DNA of 54,643 nt from Candidatus Moraniibacteriota bacterium. Its GTDB lineage: Bacteria; Patescibacteriota; Minisyncoccia; Moranbacterales; UBA2206. Below are positions 45,203 through 54,643 of the stretch, one piece after another. How positions within the stretch are numbered: the first letter of the stretch is position 1; each line of letters begins with the position of its first letter. The notes under the pieces were generated by a model. That model searched no databases. It was not told the DNA's origin and was given only the letters and a program-made list of their open reading frames with translations. The position numbers were made by a program, and so were the translations under genes. Where the stretch lies: NCBI GenBank assembly GCA_026396175.1, contig JAPLXG010000004.1, positions 1 through 54,643 on the forward strand, read 5' to 3'.

Positions 45203-45375
45203 ATTTATTTATAAACCCTGTGTCCAAAAGAAGCCTGATCCACAGCGTTGAGAATAATAATTCTAAATTTTAAGTTTAAAATTTTAAATAAAGTCTAAAT
45301 TAAAAGAATTTTAAATTAAGAATTTAATCATTTGGATTTGATTTTAAATTTTAAATTTAGCCTTTCAAATTTCAT

Positions 45376-46344
45376 TTACTTCTTCATATGCGAAACTAAA
45401 AATATTCCAATAGCGATAATCACAATCGCGAAAATTTTCTGCAAAACGGTTTTGAGATCCTTTTTTTCTTGCATCACTTCCGGCACCCAGGCGGAAAAAA
45501 TAATGCCAAGGATGAAAATAAAGACATATTCCACGGAAACCAGGGCGCTGACAATCGTCACGCTGGCAGCCGCCAGCGAAGTGGCATATTCCTTGAGAAA
45601 TGATCCACTACCACCTAAAATTTTGGCTAAAACGAACGATCCGCCGGATTGCTTGCTTTCTTTTCCCGGTTTTTTGAATTTCAAAAGTGAACCCAAAATG
45701 GCTTTTCGCCAAGTGGGAATCAGAAAAAAACTGAGTGTCCCTAAGAATGCCCCCATCCGCGTCCAGCCAAAAACATTCAAAAAATTATCGTGGATATAGA
45801 GCGATTTGATCATCGTCGCCGCTATGGCTAGAAAAAACCCCGCCAAAAGCGAAGCTCGAAAACCCCGGAAAAATACGCGCTCCTCTAGCTTATCCAATTC
45901 AAAAGAGATGAGCAGTCCGCCGAAAATGAGGACTCCAATTCCCAAAATTCCGCGCGCGCCTAAACGCTCGTGCAAAAATATGACCGCCAGGAAAAAAGTG
46001 ACAATTGGAATCACCGCCCCCACCACCGGAAGCACGCGACTGGCCTCGCCTTTACGCACGGCAAAAAACAACGCCAACATTCCATAGATAAAAATCATTC
46101 CGGCAATGAAGCTGAAAAATATCTTTGCCAGACTAATGATATGAAAACCGCCAAAAACAAGACCAATAACAATGGCGAAGAGCCCCATCGTCCCGGAATA
46201 AAAGGCATAGATGGCCGGATGGGAAACGCGTTTGGAAGAAAGCAAAAACTTGTCCAGAATAATTTCCAACGCCAAAAGAAAATACGCGACTATGGTAATG
46301 ATTAGCCAGTTCATAAGTTTATTATACACCATAATTTGACACAA
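45376..46344 (-). CDS. EamA/DMT-family transporter
   Basis: ~10 hydrophobic segments; RKGEASRVLPVVGAVIPIVTFFLAVIFLHERLGARGILGIGVLIFGGLLIS. Confidence 0.82.
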   Translation of the reverse strand: MCQIMVYNKLMNWLIITIVAYFLLALEIILDKFLLSSKRVSHPAIYAFYSGTMGLFAIVIGLVFGGFHIISLAKIFFSFIAGMIFIYGMLALFFAVRKGEASRVLPVVGAVIPIVTFFLAVIFLHERLGARGILGIGVLIFGGLLISFELDKLEERVFFRGFRASLLAGFFLAIAATMIKSLYIHDNFLNVFGWTRMGAFLGTLSFFLIPTWRKAILGSLLKFKKPGKESKQSGGSFVLAKILGGSGSFLKEYATSLAAASVTIVSALVSVEYVFIFILGIIFSAWVPEVMQEKKDLKTVLQKIFAIVIIAIGIFLVSHMKK

Positions 46345-46370
46345 AACCAGCTTTGGACTAAAATTATGTC

Positions 46371-46727
46371 ATGGTAAAAAACACTAAGACAAAAAACGAG
46401 TATATTACCTCCAAGGACTTAGCAGAACAAACTAAGACCATTCTTGAAGCGGTTGATTTTTCTTTGCAAAAATATCACAAAGAAACGGAGGCGCGATTCG
46501 ATGGTTTAACTAAGGAATTATATGCAGTCAGAAGTGAATTAAAAACCGAGATTAGAGAGGTAAGAGATGAGCTGAAAGCTGACATTAATAATGTTCAAAT
46601 TTTGATTGACGGTTATGTTAAGGCGCAGGAAGATTTTAAGCAGGAATTCGTGATTATGAAAGAAGAGGTGCGGATGATGAAACAGATTTTCAAAGAAAAA
46701 CTGGGCGTAGAAATTCGGGCATTTTAA
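46371..46727 (+). CDS. hypothetical coiled-coil protein
   Basis: ARFDGLTKELYAVRSELKTEIREVRDELKADIN. Confidence 0.7.
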   Translation: MVKNTKTKNEYITSKDLAEQTKTILEAVDFSLQKYHKETEARFDGLTKELYAVRSELKTEIREVRDELKADINNVQILIDGYVKAQEDFKQEFVIMKEEVRMMKQIFKEKLGVEIRAF

Positions 46728-46746
46728 TTTGAATTTGTTTTGATTT

Positions 46747-46775
46747 TAAAAACCGACGATTAGTCGGTTTTTTTG
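46747..46775 (+). terminator. rho-independent terminator
   Basis: AAAACCGACGATTAGTCGGTTTTTTTG. Confidence 0.75.
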
Positions 46776-46840
46776 TGTTTTTCAATCAGTGCAATCAGAA
46801 AAATCAGTGCGAACCTGCCTACCGGCAGGCAGGTCAGTGG

Positions 46841-47566
46841 TCACGAATTCGCCTTTCCATAATATAGCGCCACGTCTGAAATCCATTTGCGCACGCCGGC
46901 CGGATCGTGCCCGGCGCAACTGGAACCGCATTTCCAAACTACCATTTTTTCCGCCGTATCAATTTTTTTATCCAATAGCTCCCGGATTCTTTCTCCTACC
47001 ATCGCGATTGCTTGTTCGGGCGAATCAAAACAGCTGTAGCCGGAATCAGTTTGATTATATGTCCCGCGATAGCCCCAATAGTTGAAGCAATCACGACCAT
47101 CTTTTTGGGGAGCATATTTTCCAAAATCACTTTCTTTTTTGGCAATCGCGATTAAAAAGGAAGCGGTTTCATTGTCGCACTTAGCGATAAACGGCAACAT
47201 TTCTTCCAATGGACTACCGGATACTAAATCTTGATATTTTTGCTCTTGGTCATTTTTCGGTTCAGTGTCCTTTCTCTCCTGCGCGCTTTTTTCTTGTTGC
47301 TCTTTCTGTTTTTCCAGCTCAATTTTCTCCACACTATTTTTGACCTTTTCCATCGGATCAAATTTAAGTAGGGACGGTTCATAAATCGCGTCTATGCTGT
47401 TGATGCTAGCATCCGGCATAACCTCCAGATCCGCTTTGACGGAAGTCGCTAGCGTGCTGTTTTCCTGAAAATAGACTGAAAAAAACAGCCCCATAGCGAG
47501 TATGAGCGTCATTTTGCCTCTAATATTTGGTTTTCCGATCCCCTTACTCGGCAGTTCGTCGTCCAT
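46841..47566 (-). CDS. secreted lysozyme-like/glucosaminidase-like protein
   Basis: ASFLIAIAKKESDFGKYAP...CFNYWGYRGTYN...SPEQAIAMVGERI. Confidence 0.6.
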   Translation of the reverse strand: MDDELPSKGIGKPNIRGKMTLILAMGLFFSVYFQENSTLATSVKADLEVMPDASINSIDAIYEPSLLKFDPMEKVKNSVEKIELEKQKEQQEKSAQERKDTEPKNDQEQKYQDLVSGSPLEEMLPFIAKCDNETASFLIAIAKKESDFGKYAPQKDGRDCFNYWGYRGTYNQTDSGYSCFDSPEQAIAMVGERIRELLDKKIDTAEKMVVWKCGSSCAGHDPAGVRKWISDVALYYGKANS

Positions 47567-47675
47567 AAAAGCCTTGCCCCTGTCCTCCTTCGCTCTTCAA
47601 TTATGGTTAAAAAATCACCCAATTATTCTAGCAGGAATCGGATTTAAGGTCAAGCGCCTATTTCTCTTTTTGAGA

Positions 47676-48791
47676 TCAATCCAAGCATTTTTTAAATTCC
47701 GGATATCTCTCAAAAAAATCTGTGTCTTGGTTTTGGGTTATTTTCTTTTCCGAAAAACAATAGTTGAGGATTTTTTGCAAGTACTCGGTAGATACCGGTC
47801 CGTAATCAGGAATAAATTTTTCCAGATTGCCAAAATTCATCAGGGATGACTCGGTCGGTCGGATAAAATTGTCCGATCCGGCGCAAGTTTTGAAATAACC
47901 GACACGGTTGGGATATTTTTTGGCCAAATCCCCCCACCATTCTTTAGCCGTTTCCTCATCCGGAGCGCAGTTGGGACCATCAGGTGTGTGGGGCGCGCCA
48001 TCCGCTTTGGCAATAACAAATTTTTCTTCGTCTTTTAGGCCGAAAGAATGACCAAGTAAATGAGCAAACAGATAGCTGATGGCAAGACTGTTGCTCTCAT
48101 CGAGTTTGTCTTTCAAGCTGAAAAATATCCCAGAATTTTCCAGGCGCGTCACGTTGGCCCAAGATTGAAAATCTTGTCGAGAAAGCACGATCAATCTGAA
48201 ATTTTCCAATTGCAACTTTCCTAGATAATCATTGATTTTTGCGTCGCAACGCAAGACGGGCTTTCTCTCGTTTTCCGTCTTGACCTGACACAATTGCGTT
48301 TCCATTCCCGGATTTATTTTATAGATATTATAATTAGCATATGTCTTCCATGGCTCAATCTGCCCTATACCAATCATCAGATCAGTAATGTCATTATCAA
48401 ACTCGTCCCAGGAATTATAGTCATCGGCGAAAAAAACCAAATTCAGTCCGCGCGGATGAACTGCTTGGGGATTATGATAGAAATCCGTTTTTTTGACTTC
48501 TTGCGAACTCGCAGGATTTGCCGGAACTAAAAAATCATTTTTAGCATTATGCCGGAAACTAAAAAAGTAAACTATTCCCAGTGCTAAAATGATCGCGGAA
48601 AGAAAAATCAGCAATTTAAATCGGCCCTTTTCTGTTGTAGGATTTGGTTTTTTTGTGTCTGCAAACGTCTTGTCATCGGTTATTTTTAAAACAGATCCTT
48701 TTCTTCCAAAAAAATACCAAAAAAGAGCAGCCAGCAAACTGCTGTTTAGGATGACCACGCAAATAATGACGAGAATTAACTTAATATCCAT
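47676..48791 (-). CDS. membrane-anchored M64-like metallopeptidase homologue with degenerate HExxH
   Basis: LVFFADDYNSWDEFDNDI; SYLFAHLLGHSFGLKDEE. Confidence 0.55.
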   Translation of the reverse strand: MDIKLILVIICVVILNSSLLAALFWYFFGRKGSVLKITDDKTFADTKKPNPTTEKGRFKLLIFLSAIILALGIVYFFSFRHNAKNDFLVPANPASSQEVKKTDFYHNPQAVHPRGLNLVFFADDYNSWDEFDNDITDLMIGIGQIEPWKTYANYNIYKINPGMETQLCQVKTENERKPVLRCDAKINDYLGKLQLENFRLIVLSRQDFQSWANVTRLENSGIFFSLKDKLDESNSLAISYLFAHLLGHSFGLKDEEKFVIAKADGAPHTPDGPNCAPDEETAKEWWGDLAKKYPNRVGYFKTCAGSDNFIRPTESSLMNFGNLEKFIPDYGPVSTEYLQKILNYCFSEKKITQNQDTDFFERYPEFKKCLD

Positions 48792-48797
48792 AGCGGT

Positions 48798-49352
48798 CTA
48801 TTTTTTTATCAGATCCAGTTCGCCTAAGTCTTTTTCCGAATTGGCCTCGAGAAAAAAAGCTGGGGCATCGCCTTTCAGGCGGTAAGTATTGTCCTCGGGA
48901 AGCACCTCGGCGTAGTAACGGCCGGAATTCAAAGAAATCTCTATTTTTCCACTTTTATCCGTCTTGGTTTCAAAAATCTTTTCGCCTACCGCGATGAATT
49001 TTATGCGCACGGAAAAATCCGGAGCTTTTTCGGTGTCCGCCAAAAGAATTTTCGCCCTGATTACTCCGGGGGCAATCGCCGGATCAAAAGCCGGCGCGCT
49101 TGGCTCTGCTTGGGCGGCGGCAACTTGTTCATTTCTGGCTTTCGTCTCAGCATCAATTTTTGTGAGTTCCGCCAAGTCTTTTTGTTCTTGGCTCTGATAA
49201 TCCACAATTTTTGTTTCTTGCGCTTGGTAGGCGGGATTATTGGAAAACAATTCCTCTCCATAGGAAGTTAGTTTGACAATAGTGTAGGGAGAAAAAACGA
49301 TCGCCAGGATAATCAAGGGGAAAATTATGAACGTGATTTTTTTGTTTGGCAT
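48798..49352 (-). CDS. hypothetical secreted/membrane protein
   Basis: ITFIIFPLIILAIVFSPYTIV; carboxypeptidase-regulatory-like segment IEISLNSGRYYAEVLPE. Confidence 0.5.
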   Translation of the reverse strand: MPNKKITFIIFPLIILAIVFSPYTIVKLTSYGEELFSNNPAYQAQETKIVDYQSQEQKDLAELTKIDAETKARNEQVAAAQAEPSAPAFDPAIAPGVIRAKILLADTEKAPDFSVRIKFIAVGEKIFETKTDKSGKIEISLNSGRYYAEVLPEDNTYRLKGDAPAFFLEANSEKDLGELDLIKK

Positions 49353-49414
49353 AGATTTTTTTTGTTAGGAATAATTAGTTTTCTAGTTTGACACCTGAAA
49401 AATTTGACTTACAC

Positions 49415-52400
49415 TCAATTGCAACACATAACATGGTTACCGGTAGCACAAGAGCTAGCTGATTGTACGGCAGAATTTGGATAAATCATCGTTCCATAAT
49501 AACTACCTGAATTAGTTGTCCAGTTCCAACAGTCGCTATTAGTTGTGTTATTGCCTCCATTATTAGAATGGTTATCCACCCAACCGCCACTGGCAATAAC
49601 TGTATACCCCAATGTGAAATTATATATTCGTCCAATATACTCCGTTTGCGTACACATATGATAACCGGTAGCACAGGCTGTGGATGCACTTGCACCATCA
49701 GGTGTCCCCGTTGTTAAATAATAATAGCTTCTCATATTGCTCTGAACATACTTTATCGCCGCAAACAAAGTCGAACTCATCGAAGCCGCATCCGCATTCG
49801 TGCCGATCCTTGAAAGAATCGTCGTTTGATTAGCCGCTGTTGCGTCGCCAAAAGCGGATGAATCAAAACCATCTAATTTATCAGCATTCAAGGCATAGCC
49901 AACTTTCACCGGTGAGCCATGATTGGAAGTTATGTACCAATACGTACCATCCCAAGCATTAGAGATATAATAGGATCCCGGATGAGAGGTGGACCAAAGA
50001 TAGGTGGAATAAGTTGATGTTGTGGCAGTAGTAGCTGTTGTGGCAGTAGTAGCGCTTGTCGCATTGCCTGATAAAGCACCGGAAAAGGTAGGCGCGGTCA
50101 CGGTGCCGGTGCCATAGATTGGACCCTGAAAATACCCGGCGTAAGCTGACCCAGTTGCCAATAAACCATATCCTCCCGTACCGTTAGCATGGATTGTCCA
50201 GTCCGCAGCGGATTGAGTGACCTGAAGTTTATAGGAAGCAGCGGACGTATCACCTATTTTTACATTCCCATATGCCATAATAGTTCCTCCTGAGTTACCG
50301 ATTCTTGTCGGACCCGAGCCGTCTTGGTTGTAATAACAGGAGCCTCCATTGTTGCAATAAAACTGGTTTGAATCTTGTATTGTGCTTGAGTCATTAGTGA
50401 CACGGAAAGATGTACCGTATACAGTACTAGAAAATGAAGAGTAACTTGCATAGTTACCACTATCAAGCATCTTTCTCCACGCTCTCAATGTCCCTGCCGT
50501 AGCCTGACGCACATAAACATTGTCATCACTATATTGACCAACAATCTGAATACCATAACCACCAGAATAGTGCATTGATTGAAAACCCTGCACATGAGAC
50601 AAGCCCGACGGATAACCTGTTCCACCCCACACATCAATGAACCCAGCCCGCCCGTTAGTGAAAACTTCATCCGGCCCTTGAGCGTTGCGCCCCATCGCAC
50701 CCGTGTCATAGGTAGGATTCGCACCATCCGCTCCATAAGGATCACCATGATTGTAATGCTGAAGCCTAAGGCCATTAATCGTAGTTGTTACATTGGTGGC
50801 GGTTGCCGCATTACCACTTATGTTAACCTGCGGATTCGCTGCAGAGTATACACGATTGCCTACATCATATAACCCGGAAGCATTTAAAGAAGTATTAGAA
50901 TAAAGCCCCCAAGTGGTACTCCCAGCTAAATAATATGAGGCGTTTGTTCCCGATCCTTGACCAGATTGATAACCGGGATAAATATACTGCGCAGTGCCTT
51001 GGGTCACGGTACCGTTTAAATATACGCCCGCTGAATTACCAACGTTCGTTACTCCGGTACCTGACCAGTTGAGATAACAGGCAGATGCACTGTTGCAATA
51101 AAACTGATTACTGTTCATGCGGGAAAGAGCCCCGGCAGTGCTGATAATCTCACCGCTTAAATTCACATTTGCAAATGTCGGACTTGATGTCGTTAATACT
51201 GCCTGATTTAAATAAGCAGAAAGATAGGTACTTCTTACACCAAGATAAATATCATTATTTGCCCAAAAGTTATAGGCTGCCCAACCCTTCGTTCCATAGG
51301 CACCAGCATCATTATAAAGATACACCCAATCACCAGATTGCAGAAACTTCATATCCGTTCCAAGCCAAAGAGTAGCGCCCGCAATATCTAATGTCCCAGT
51401 TAAGGCAGCGGCAGAACTAATTGTCTGACCATTAATGAGGCCAGAAGTGATTGTGTTTGCTCCAAGATTAAGAGCGCCACTTGAAGTAATTGCACCAGAA
51501 TTAAATGTCCCTGCTATTTGCATATTACCAGTTGTAACTTCTATTGCGGCTTTTGGTGCAACGCCTGTAGCACCCCAGACAAATCCTCTTCCTGCCGTAG
51601 CATCCATTTGGGTTTTAATACTATAAGTTGTAACTGGACCATAATAATAATCAGCAGCAGCTCCCATGGAAATTTTGTAATTTGTACAATCAGTCCAGAA
51701 ACAAAGGCCATTGCCACTAGCGGCTGAAACCTTATAATATGGTGCTGTTACATCAGTAGAGACCGCCACGGTGCCCGTAAAATTCGCCGCGGAGGAAATT
51801 GTTTGACCATTAATGAGACCGGAAGTGATGGTGTTGGCTCCCATTGCCAGCGCTCCCGAAAGAGTAAGCGAGGTCAATGTTCCCACAGAAGTTATGTTGG
51901 GCTGAGCCGCTGTTGTTACTGTCGCCGCAGTTCCGGTTGTATTTTGATTTAGCGTTGGAAAATCCCCCGCCACAGCAATGCTTGGCACGCCTGTTCCGGT
52001 AGTATTTTTGAGAATTCCAGTACCCAAACCGGACATCAATGTGCCATTAATTTTAACCACCGTGAGGGCGGTTGCTCCCGTGGCATCTCCAGTATGCGTA
52101 GCATTAGTGACTAGGCCAGAGTAGAGTGTGTTGACGGCATTGTCTCCGGTGTTGCTTCCACTAAAAGAGAGATTTGGAACGTTGCCTAGGCCAACCATCG
52201 TGGCAGTAACACCCGAAACTGTGCCAGTAAAAGTGGGACTGGTAAACATTGTTGCTTTGCTTTCATTGGTGACATTTCCTAAACCAATTTCACTGGCAGT
52301 ATAAGTCGGTTTAGTAGCCGCCTTTGCCCAGGCATAAATAGTGGGATCGGTTTCGCTGAAGCTATTTGAGCTCCAGCTTGGCACCCCACTAGAAACGGTA

Positions 52401-53158
52401 AGAATTTTACCTTCCGCCCCAATCGCTAATTTAGAAAGCGTCGTACCGGAAGCGTAGTAGAGAATGTCGCCACTGGTATAGCTGGAAATTCCCGTGCCAC
52501 CATTGGGAACAGTTAGGGCAAGCGTTAAGTTTAGATTGTTGAAAGTGGGCGTATCGGTCGTTTGAACATTTTGATTCATAGCATACAGTTCGTATTGGCC
52601 TTGACCGGTACTGAGTGTGGCGAAAGTCGGACCACTGGTGGTGGTGATATTTTGAATCGTGTCGAGGGTGGTACCACCGGTCAGTTTGAAATTGGTGACA
52701 CTGTAGTTTAAACTGGCTGTGTTCGTGGTAAGGTTGAGTGGCGCCGTCCAACTATCGGCTCTGTTTGTGTAAGCCGTGTTCCAGTTAGTGGAAGTGCCAC
52801 CAGTTGTAGTAATCACTCCAGAACCCATATCCAGTGCCGTGCCGGGAGCAGTCGTGCCGATACCGAGGCGGTGATTAGTTGAGTCGAGGTAAAGTGTGCC
52901 ACTATCAAAGTTCAGCGAGTAGTGATTGATGGTGGGGTCAATGGTCAGATTAGCGTCTAAGGTCATGGCATTTTTCATCTCGCTAAAGTCAATCGAGTTA
53001 GCTTGGATGATGCCGGTTTCACCGGAGACCGCTCCCCAGTAAGCAGAGTGGTTCCTTGGCCGGTGATGAGGTCTCCTCTTTGCACTGTTCCTGGATTGGT
53101 GTCGGAGTGAGAAATGGACAGCAAGGGATGGGCGACAGCGGTCACAGCGGAAGCCCAA
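49415..53158 (-). CDS. large surface/tail-fibre-like protein, C-terminal part
   Basis: FTNGRAGFIDVWGGTGYPSG...YGIQIVGQYSDDNVYVRQATAGTLRAWRKMLDSGNY (pyocin-knob-like); ADKLDGFDSSAF; Cys-rich C-terminus. Confidence 0.75.
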   Translation of the reverse strand: MGFRCDRCRPSLAVHFSLRHQSRNSAKRRPHHRPRNHSAYWGAVSGETGIIQANSIDFSEMKNAMTLDANLTIDPTINHYSLNFDSGTLYLDSTNHRLGIGTTAPGTALDMGSGVITTTGGTSTNWNTAYTNRADSWTAPLNLTTNTASLNYSVTNFKLTGGTTLDTIQNITTTSGPTFATLSTGQGQYELYAMNQNVQTTDTPTFNNLNLTLALTVPNGGTGISSYTSGDILYYASGTTLSKLAIGAEGKILTVSSGVPSWSSNSFSETDPTIYAWAKAATKPTYTASEIGLGNVTNESKATMFTSPTFTGTVSGVTATMVGLGNVPNLSFSGSNTGDNAVNTLYSGLVTNATHTGDATGATALTVVKINGTLMSGLGTGILKNTTGTGVPSIAVAGDFPTLNQNTTGTAATVTTAAQPNITSVGTLTSLTLSGALAMGANTITSGLINGQTISSAANFTGTVAVSTDVTAPYYKVSAASGNGLCFWTDCTNYKISMGAAADYYYGPVTTYSIKTQMDATAGRGFVWGATGVAPKAAIEVTTGNMQIAGTFNSGAITSSGALNLGANTITSGLINGQTISSAAALTGTLDIAGATLWLGTDMKFLQSGDWVYLYNDAGAYGTKGWAAYNFWANNDIYLGVRSTYLSAYLNQAVLTTSSPTFANVNLSGEIISTAGALSRMNSNQFYCNSASACYLNWSGTGVTNVGNSAGVYLNGTVTQGTAQYIYPGYQSGQGSGTNASYYLAGSTTWGLYSNTSLNASGLYDVGNRVYSAANPQVNISGNAATATNVTTTINGLRLQHYNHGDPYGADGANPTYDTGAMGRNAQGPDEVFTNGRAGFIDVWGGTGYPSGLSHVQGFQSMHYSGGYGIQIVGQYSDDNVYVRQATAGTLRAWRKMLDSGNYASYSSFSSTVYGTSFRVTNDSSTIQDSNQFYCNNGGSCYYNQDGSGPTRIGNSGGTIMAYGNVKIGDTSAASYKLQVTQSAADWTIHANGTGGYGLLATGSAYAGYFQGPIYGTGTVTAPTFSGALSGNATSATTATTATTATTSTYSTYLWSTSHPGSYYISNAWDGTYWYITSNHGSPVKVGYALNADKLDGFDSSAFGDATAANQTTILSRIGTNADAASMSSTLFAAIKYVQSNMRSYYYLTTGTPDGASASTACATGYHMCTQTEYIGRIYNFTLGYTVIASGGWVDNHSNNGGNNTTNSDCWNWTTNSGSYYGTMIYPNSAVQSASSCATGNHVMCCN

Positions 53159-54609
53159 GATGGTGCGCCACTGGAAAGAACCAGAATTTGACCATCGGAG
53201 CCTTTGGCTAGTTTGGAAAGCGTGGTGCCGGAAGCATAGTAGAGAATGTCGCCGGTAGTGTAGGAGTTTAGTCCCGTGCCTCCGTTGGCCGTGGTTAGTT
53301 GATTGGTAAGCGTGAGGCTACTAAAGGTTGGGCTATCGGTGGTGCGGACATTTTGATCCATGGCATACAGTTCATATTGACCTTGGCCGGTGCTGATGGA
53401 AGCGAAAGTGGGAGTGCTCGTTACCGCGATGGATTGAGGTAAACTTAAAGTAATAATTCCTGTAGCGGCCGTGGCGTTGATTTGATTGGTAGTACCGGAA
53501 AGATTAGTTACGCCGGCATTGGTGATCGTCACTACTCCCGCGCCATTGCTCACCGTGATGCCGGTGCCTTGGGTGAGGGTGGAGAGCGTTAAGTTATTGA
53601 AAGTTGGGCCATCGGTTGTTCTCACATTTTGATCCATGGCATACAGTTCATATTGTCCTTGACCGGTGCTGATTGTCGCAAAGGTGGGTGTGCTGGTTAC
53701 CGCAATGGATTGAGGCAGACTAAGTGTGATACTGCCGGTGGCGGCAGTGGCATTAATTTGGTCAGTCGTGCCAGTGAGATTAGTCACGCCGGCATTAGCA
53801 ATGGTGATTGTTCCCGCGCCATTACTGACTGTGATGCCAGTGCCTTGAGTAAGTGTGGAGAGAGCATATCCAGTGCCATTGCCAATGAGGAGTTGTCCAA
53901 TACTGGGAGTGGTAGTGAGACCGGTGCCACCGTTTCCAATCGCCACGGTAGTACCATTCCAAATTCCCGTCGTAATCGTACCGAGGGTAGTGATGTTGGT
54001 TGTGCCTGCCCAAGTGGAAAGGGCAGTATTTTCCACACTGCCAAGATTGATGTCGGTTTTAGTTAAAGTATACCAAGCGCTGTCTGTGCCGTCCGAGCGC
54101 AAAAATTGTCCACTGGTTCCAAGTGCCAAGCGACTCCAGGTAGTTGTTGCTCCTTGTCCAGTGATCAAATCCCCTCTTTGCACTGTGGCCGGAGTGGTGT
54201 CAGGATGCTGCCCCGATAAGAGGCTATGCGAAGTCGCCGGAGCAGTGCCACTCCAAGCCGGCACACCGTCTTTGACGATGAGCATATAGCCTTCTGTGCC
54301 GATGGGCAAATTAGTCATCGCACTGCCGGAATCGTAGTAAAGCATATCCCCGGCGGTATAGCTGGTTAGTCCTAGGCCGCCATAAGTCGTTGCCAGTGTA
54401 CCCTGAATGTCACTGGCTAGATTAATTTTTTTGATACTCAGGCTTTGGCCGGAAATGGAAATGAAACTGGCACCGCTGACAGTTAGTGTTTTCAGGCGTT
54501 TATCATTGCCCAGCACTAATTGATTAGTGCCGGTGCCGGTGGGGAGACTACTGATGTCAATTTGACCGCTGGCGTCAAGGGCGACGATGTCACCGGTATT
54601 TGTGCCCAC
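52975..54609 (-). CDS. large surface/tail-fibre-like protein, N-terminal part (different frame; extends beyond window)
   Basis: Tandem TQGTGITVSNGAG...YELYAMDQNVRTTD units matching those in 49415..53158. Confidence 0.75.
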   Translation of the reverse strand: MGTNTGDIVALDASGQIDISSLPTGTGTNQLVLGNDKRLKTLTVSGASFISISGQSLSIKKINLASDIQGTLATTYGGLGLTSYTAGDMLYYDSGSAMTNLPIGTEGYMLIVKDGVPAWSGTAPATSHSLLSGQHPDTTPATVQRGDLITGQGATTTWSRLALGTSGQFLRSDGTDSAWYTLTKTDINLGSVENTALSTWAGTTNITTLGTITTGIWNGTTVAIGNGGTGLTTTPSIGQLLIGNGTGYALSTLTQGTGITVSNGAGTITIANAGVTNLTGTTDQINATAATGSITLSLPQSIAVTSTPTFATISTGQGQYELYAMDQNVRTTDGPTFNNLTLSTLTQGTGITVSNGAGVVTITNAGVTNLSGTTNQINATAATGIITLSLPQSIAVTSTPTFASISTGQGQYELYAMDQNVRTTDSPTFSSLTLTNQLTTANGGTGLNSYTTGDILYYASGTTLSKLAKGSDGQILVLSSGAPSWASAVTAVAHPLLSISHSDTNPGTVQRGDLITGQGTTLLTGERSPVKPASSKLTRLTLAR

Positions 54610-54643
54610 CTTTTTGCCATTAAGGAGCAGTGCATTAGCGGAA

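Noticed and set aside
1-54643. Alternative genetic code (UGA = Gly, as in Gracilibacteria/Absconditabacteria)
   Set aside because: Conserved proteins (UvrA, UvrB, RNase J, YchF) read through without in-frame TGA, and TGA ends the intact GIY-YIG gene at the expected position.
1-54643. tRNA or rRNA genes
   Set aside because: No convincing tRNA cloverleaf (apart from the tmRNA ends) or conserved rRNA segment was seen by eye; a tRNAscan/Infernal run would be needed to exclude them.

Overview
This 54.6-kb window looks like a chromosomal segment from a Patescibacteria/CPR-type bacterium. TGA is used as a stop, the rpsF-ssb-rpsR cluster runs straight into efp with no rplI visible, and many proteins are small and without recognisable family. 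Recognisable genes: uvrC, uvrA, a LexA/UmuD-like repressor, uvrB, secG, rnj, ychF, uppP, rpsF-ssb-rpsR, efp, smpB-ssrA(tmRNA), infC-rpmI-rplT, a mannose/hexose-phosphate cluster, cell-wall enzymes, and a large tail-fibre-like surface protein at the right edge that is split by a frameshift. The dominant unexplained signal is a very high density of palindromic or terminal-inverted-repeat (TIR) elements from at least eight families. (1) Three GIY-YIG nuclease ORFs are each enclosed by about 28-bp hairpin-forming inverted repeats (TTGTCATTCCCGCGNAGGCGGGAATCCAGT), two of them decayed by internal deletions, with related gene-less elements nearby. (2) Six copies of a ~130-bp TIR element (ATCCCCCACCACTTTT...AAAAGTGGTGGGGGAT) carry a covarying internal mini-hairpin; one copy lies inside the tmRNA gene and the other five sit directly upstream of start codons. 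(3) Short palindromes occur inside the reading frames of uvrA, uvrB and uvrC, resembling Rickettsia palindromic elements; a related one appears to have frameshifted a C39-like peptidase gene. Family assignments come from motif recognition by eye and no database search was run. Coordinates of repeats were counted by hand and may be off by 1-2 nt.
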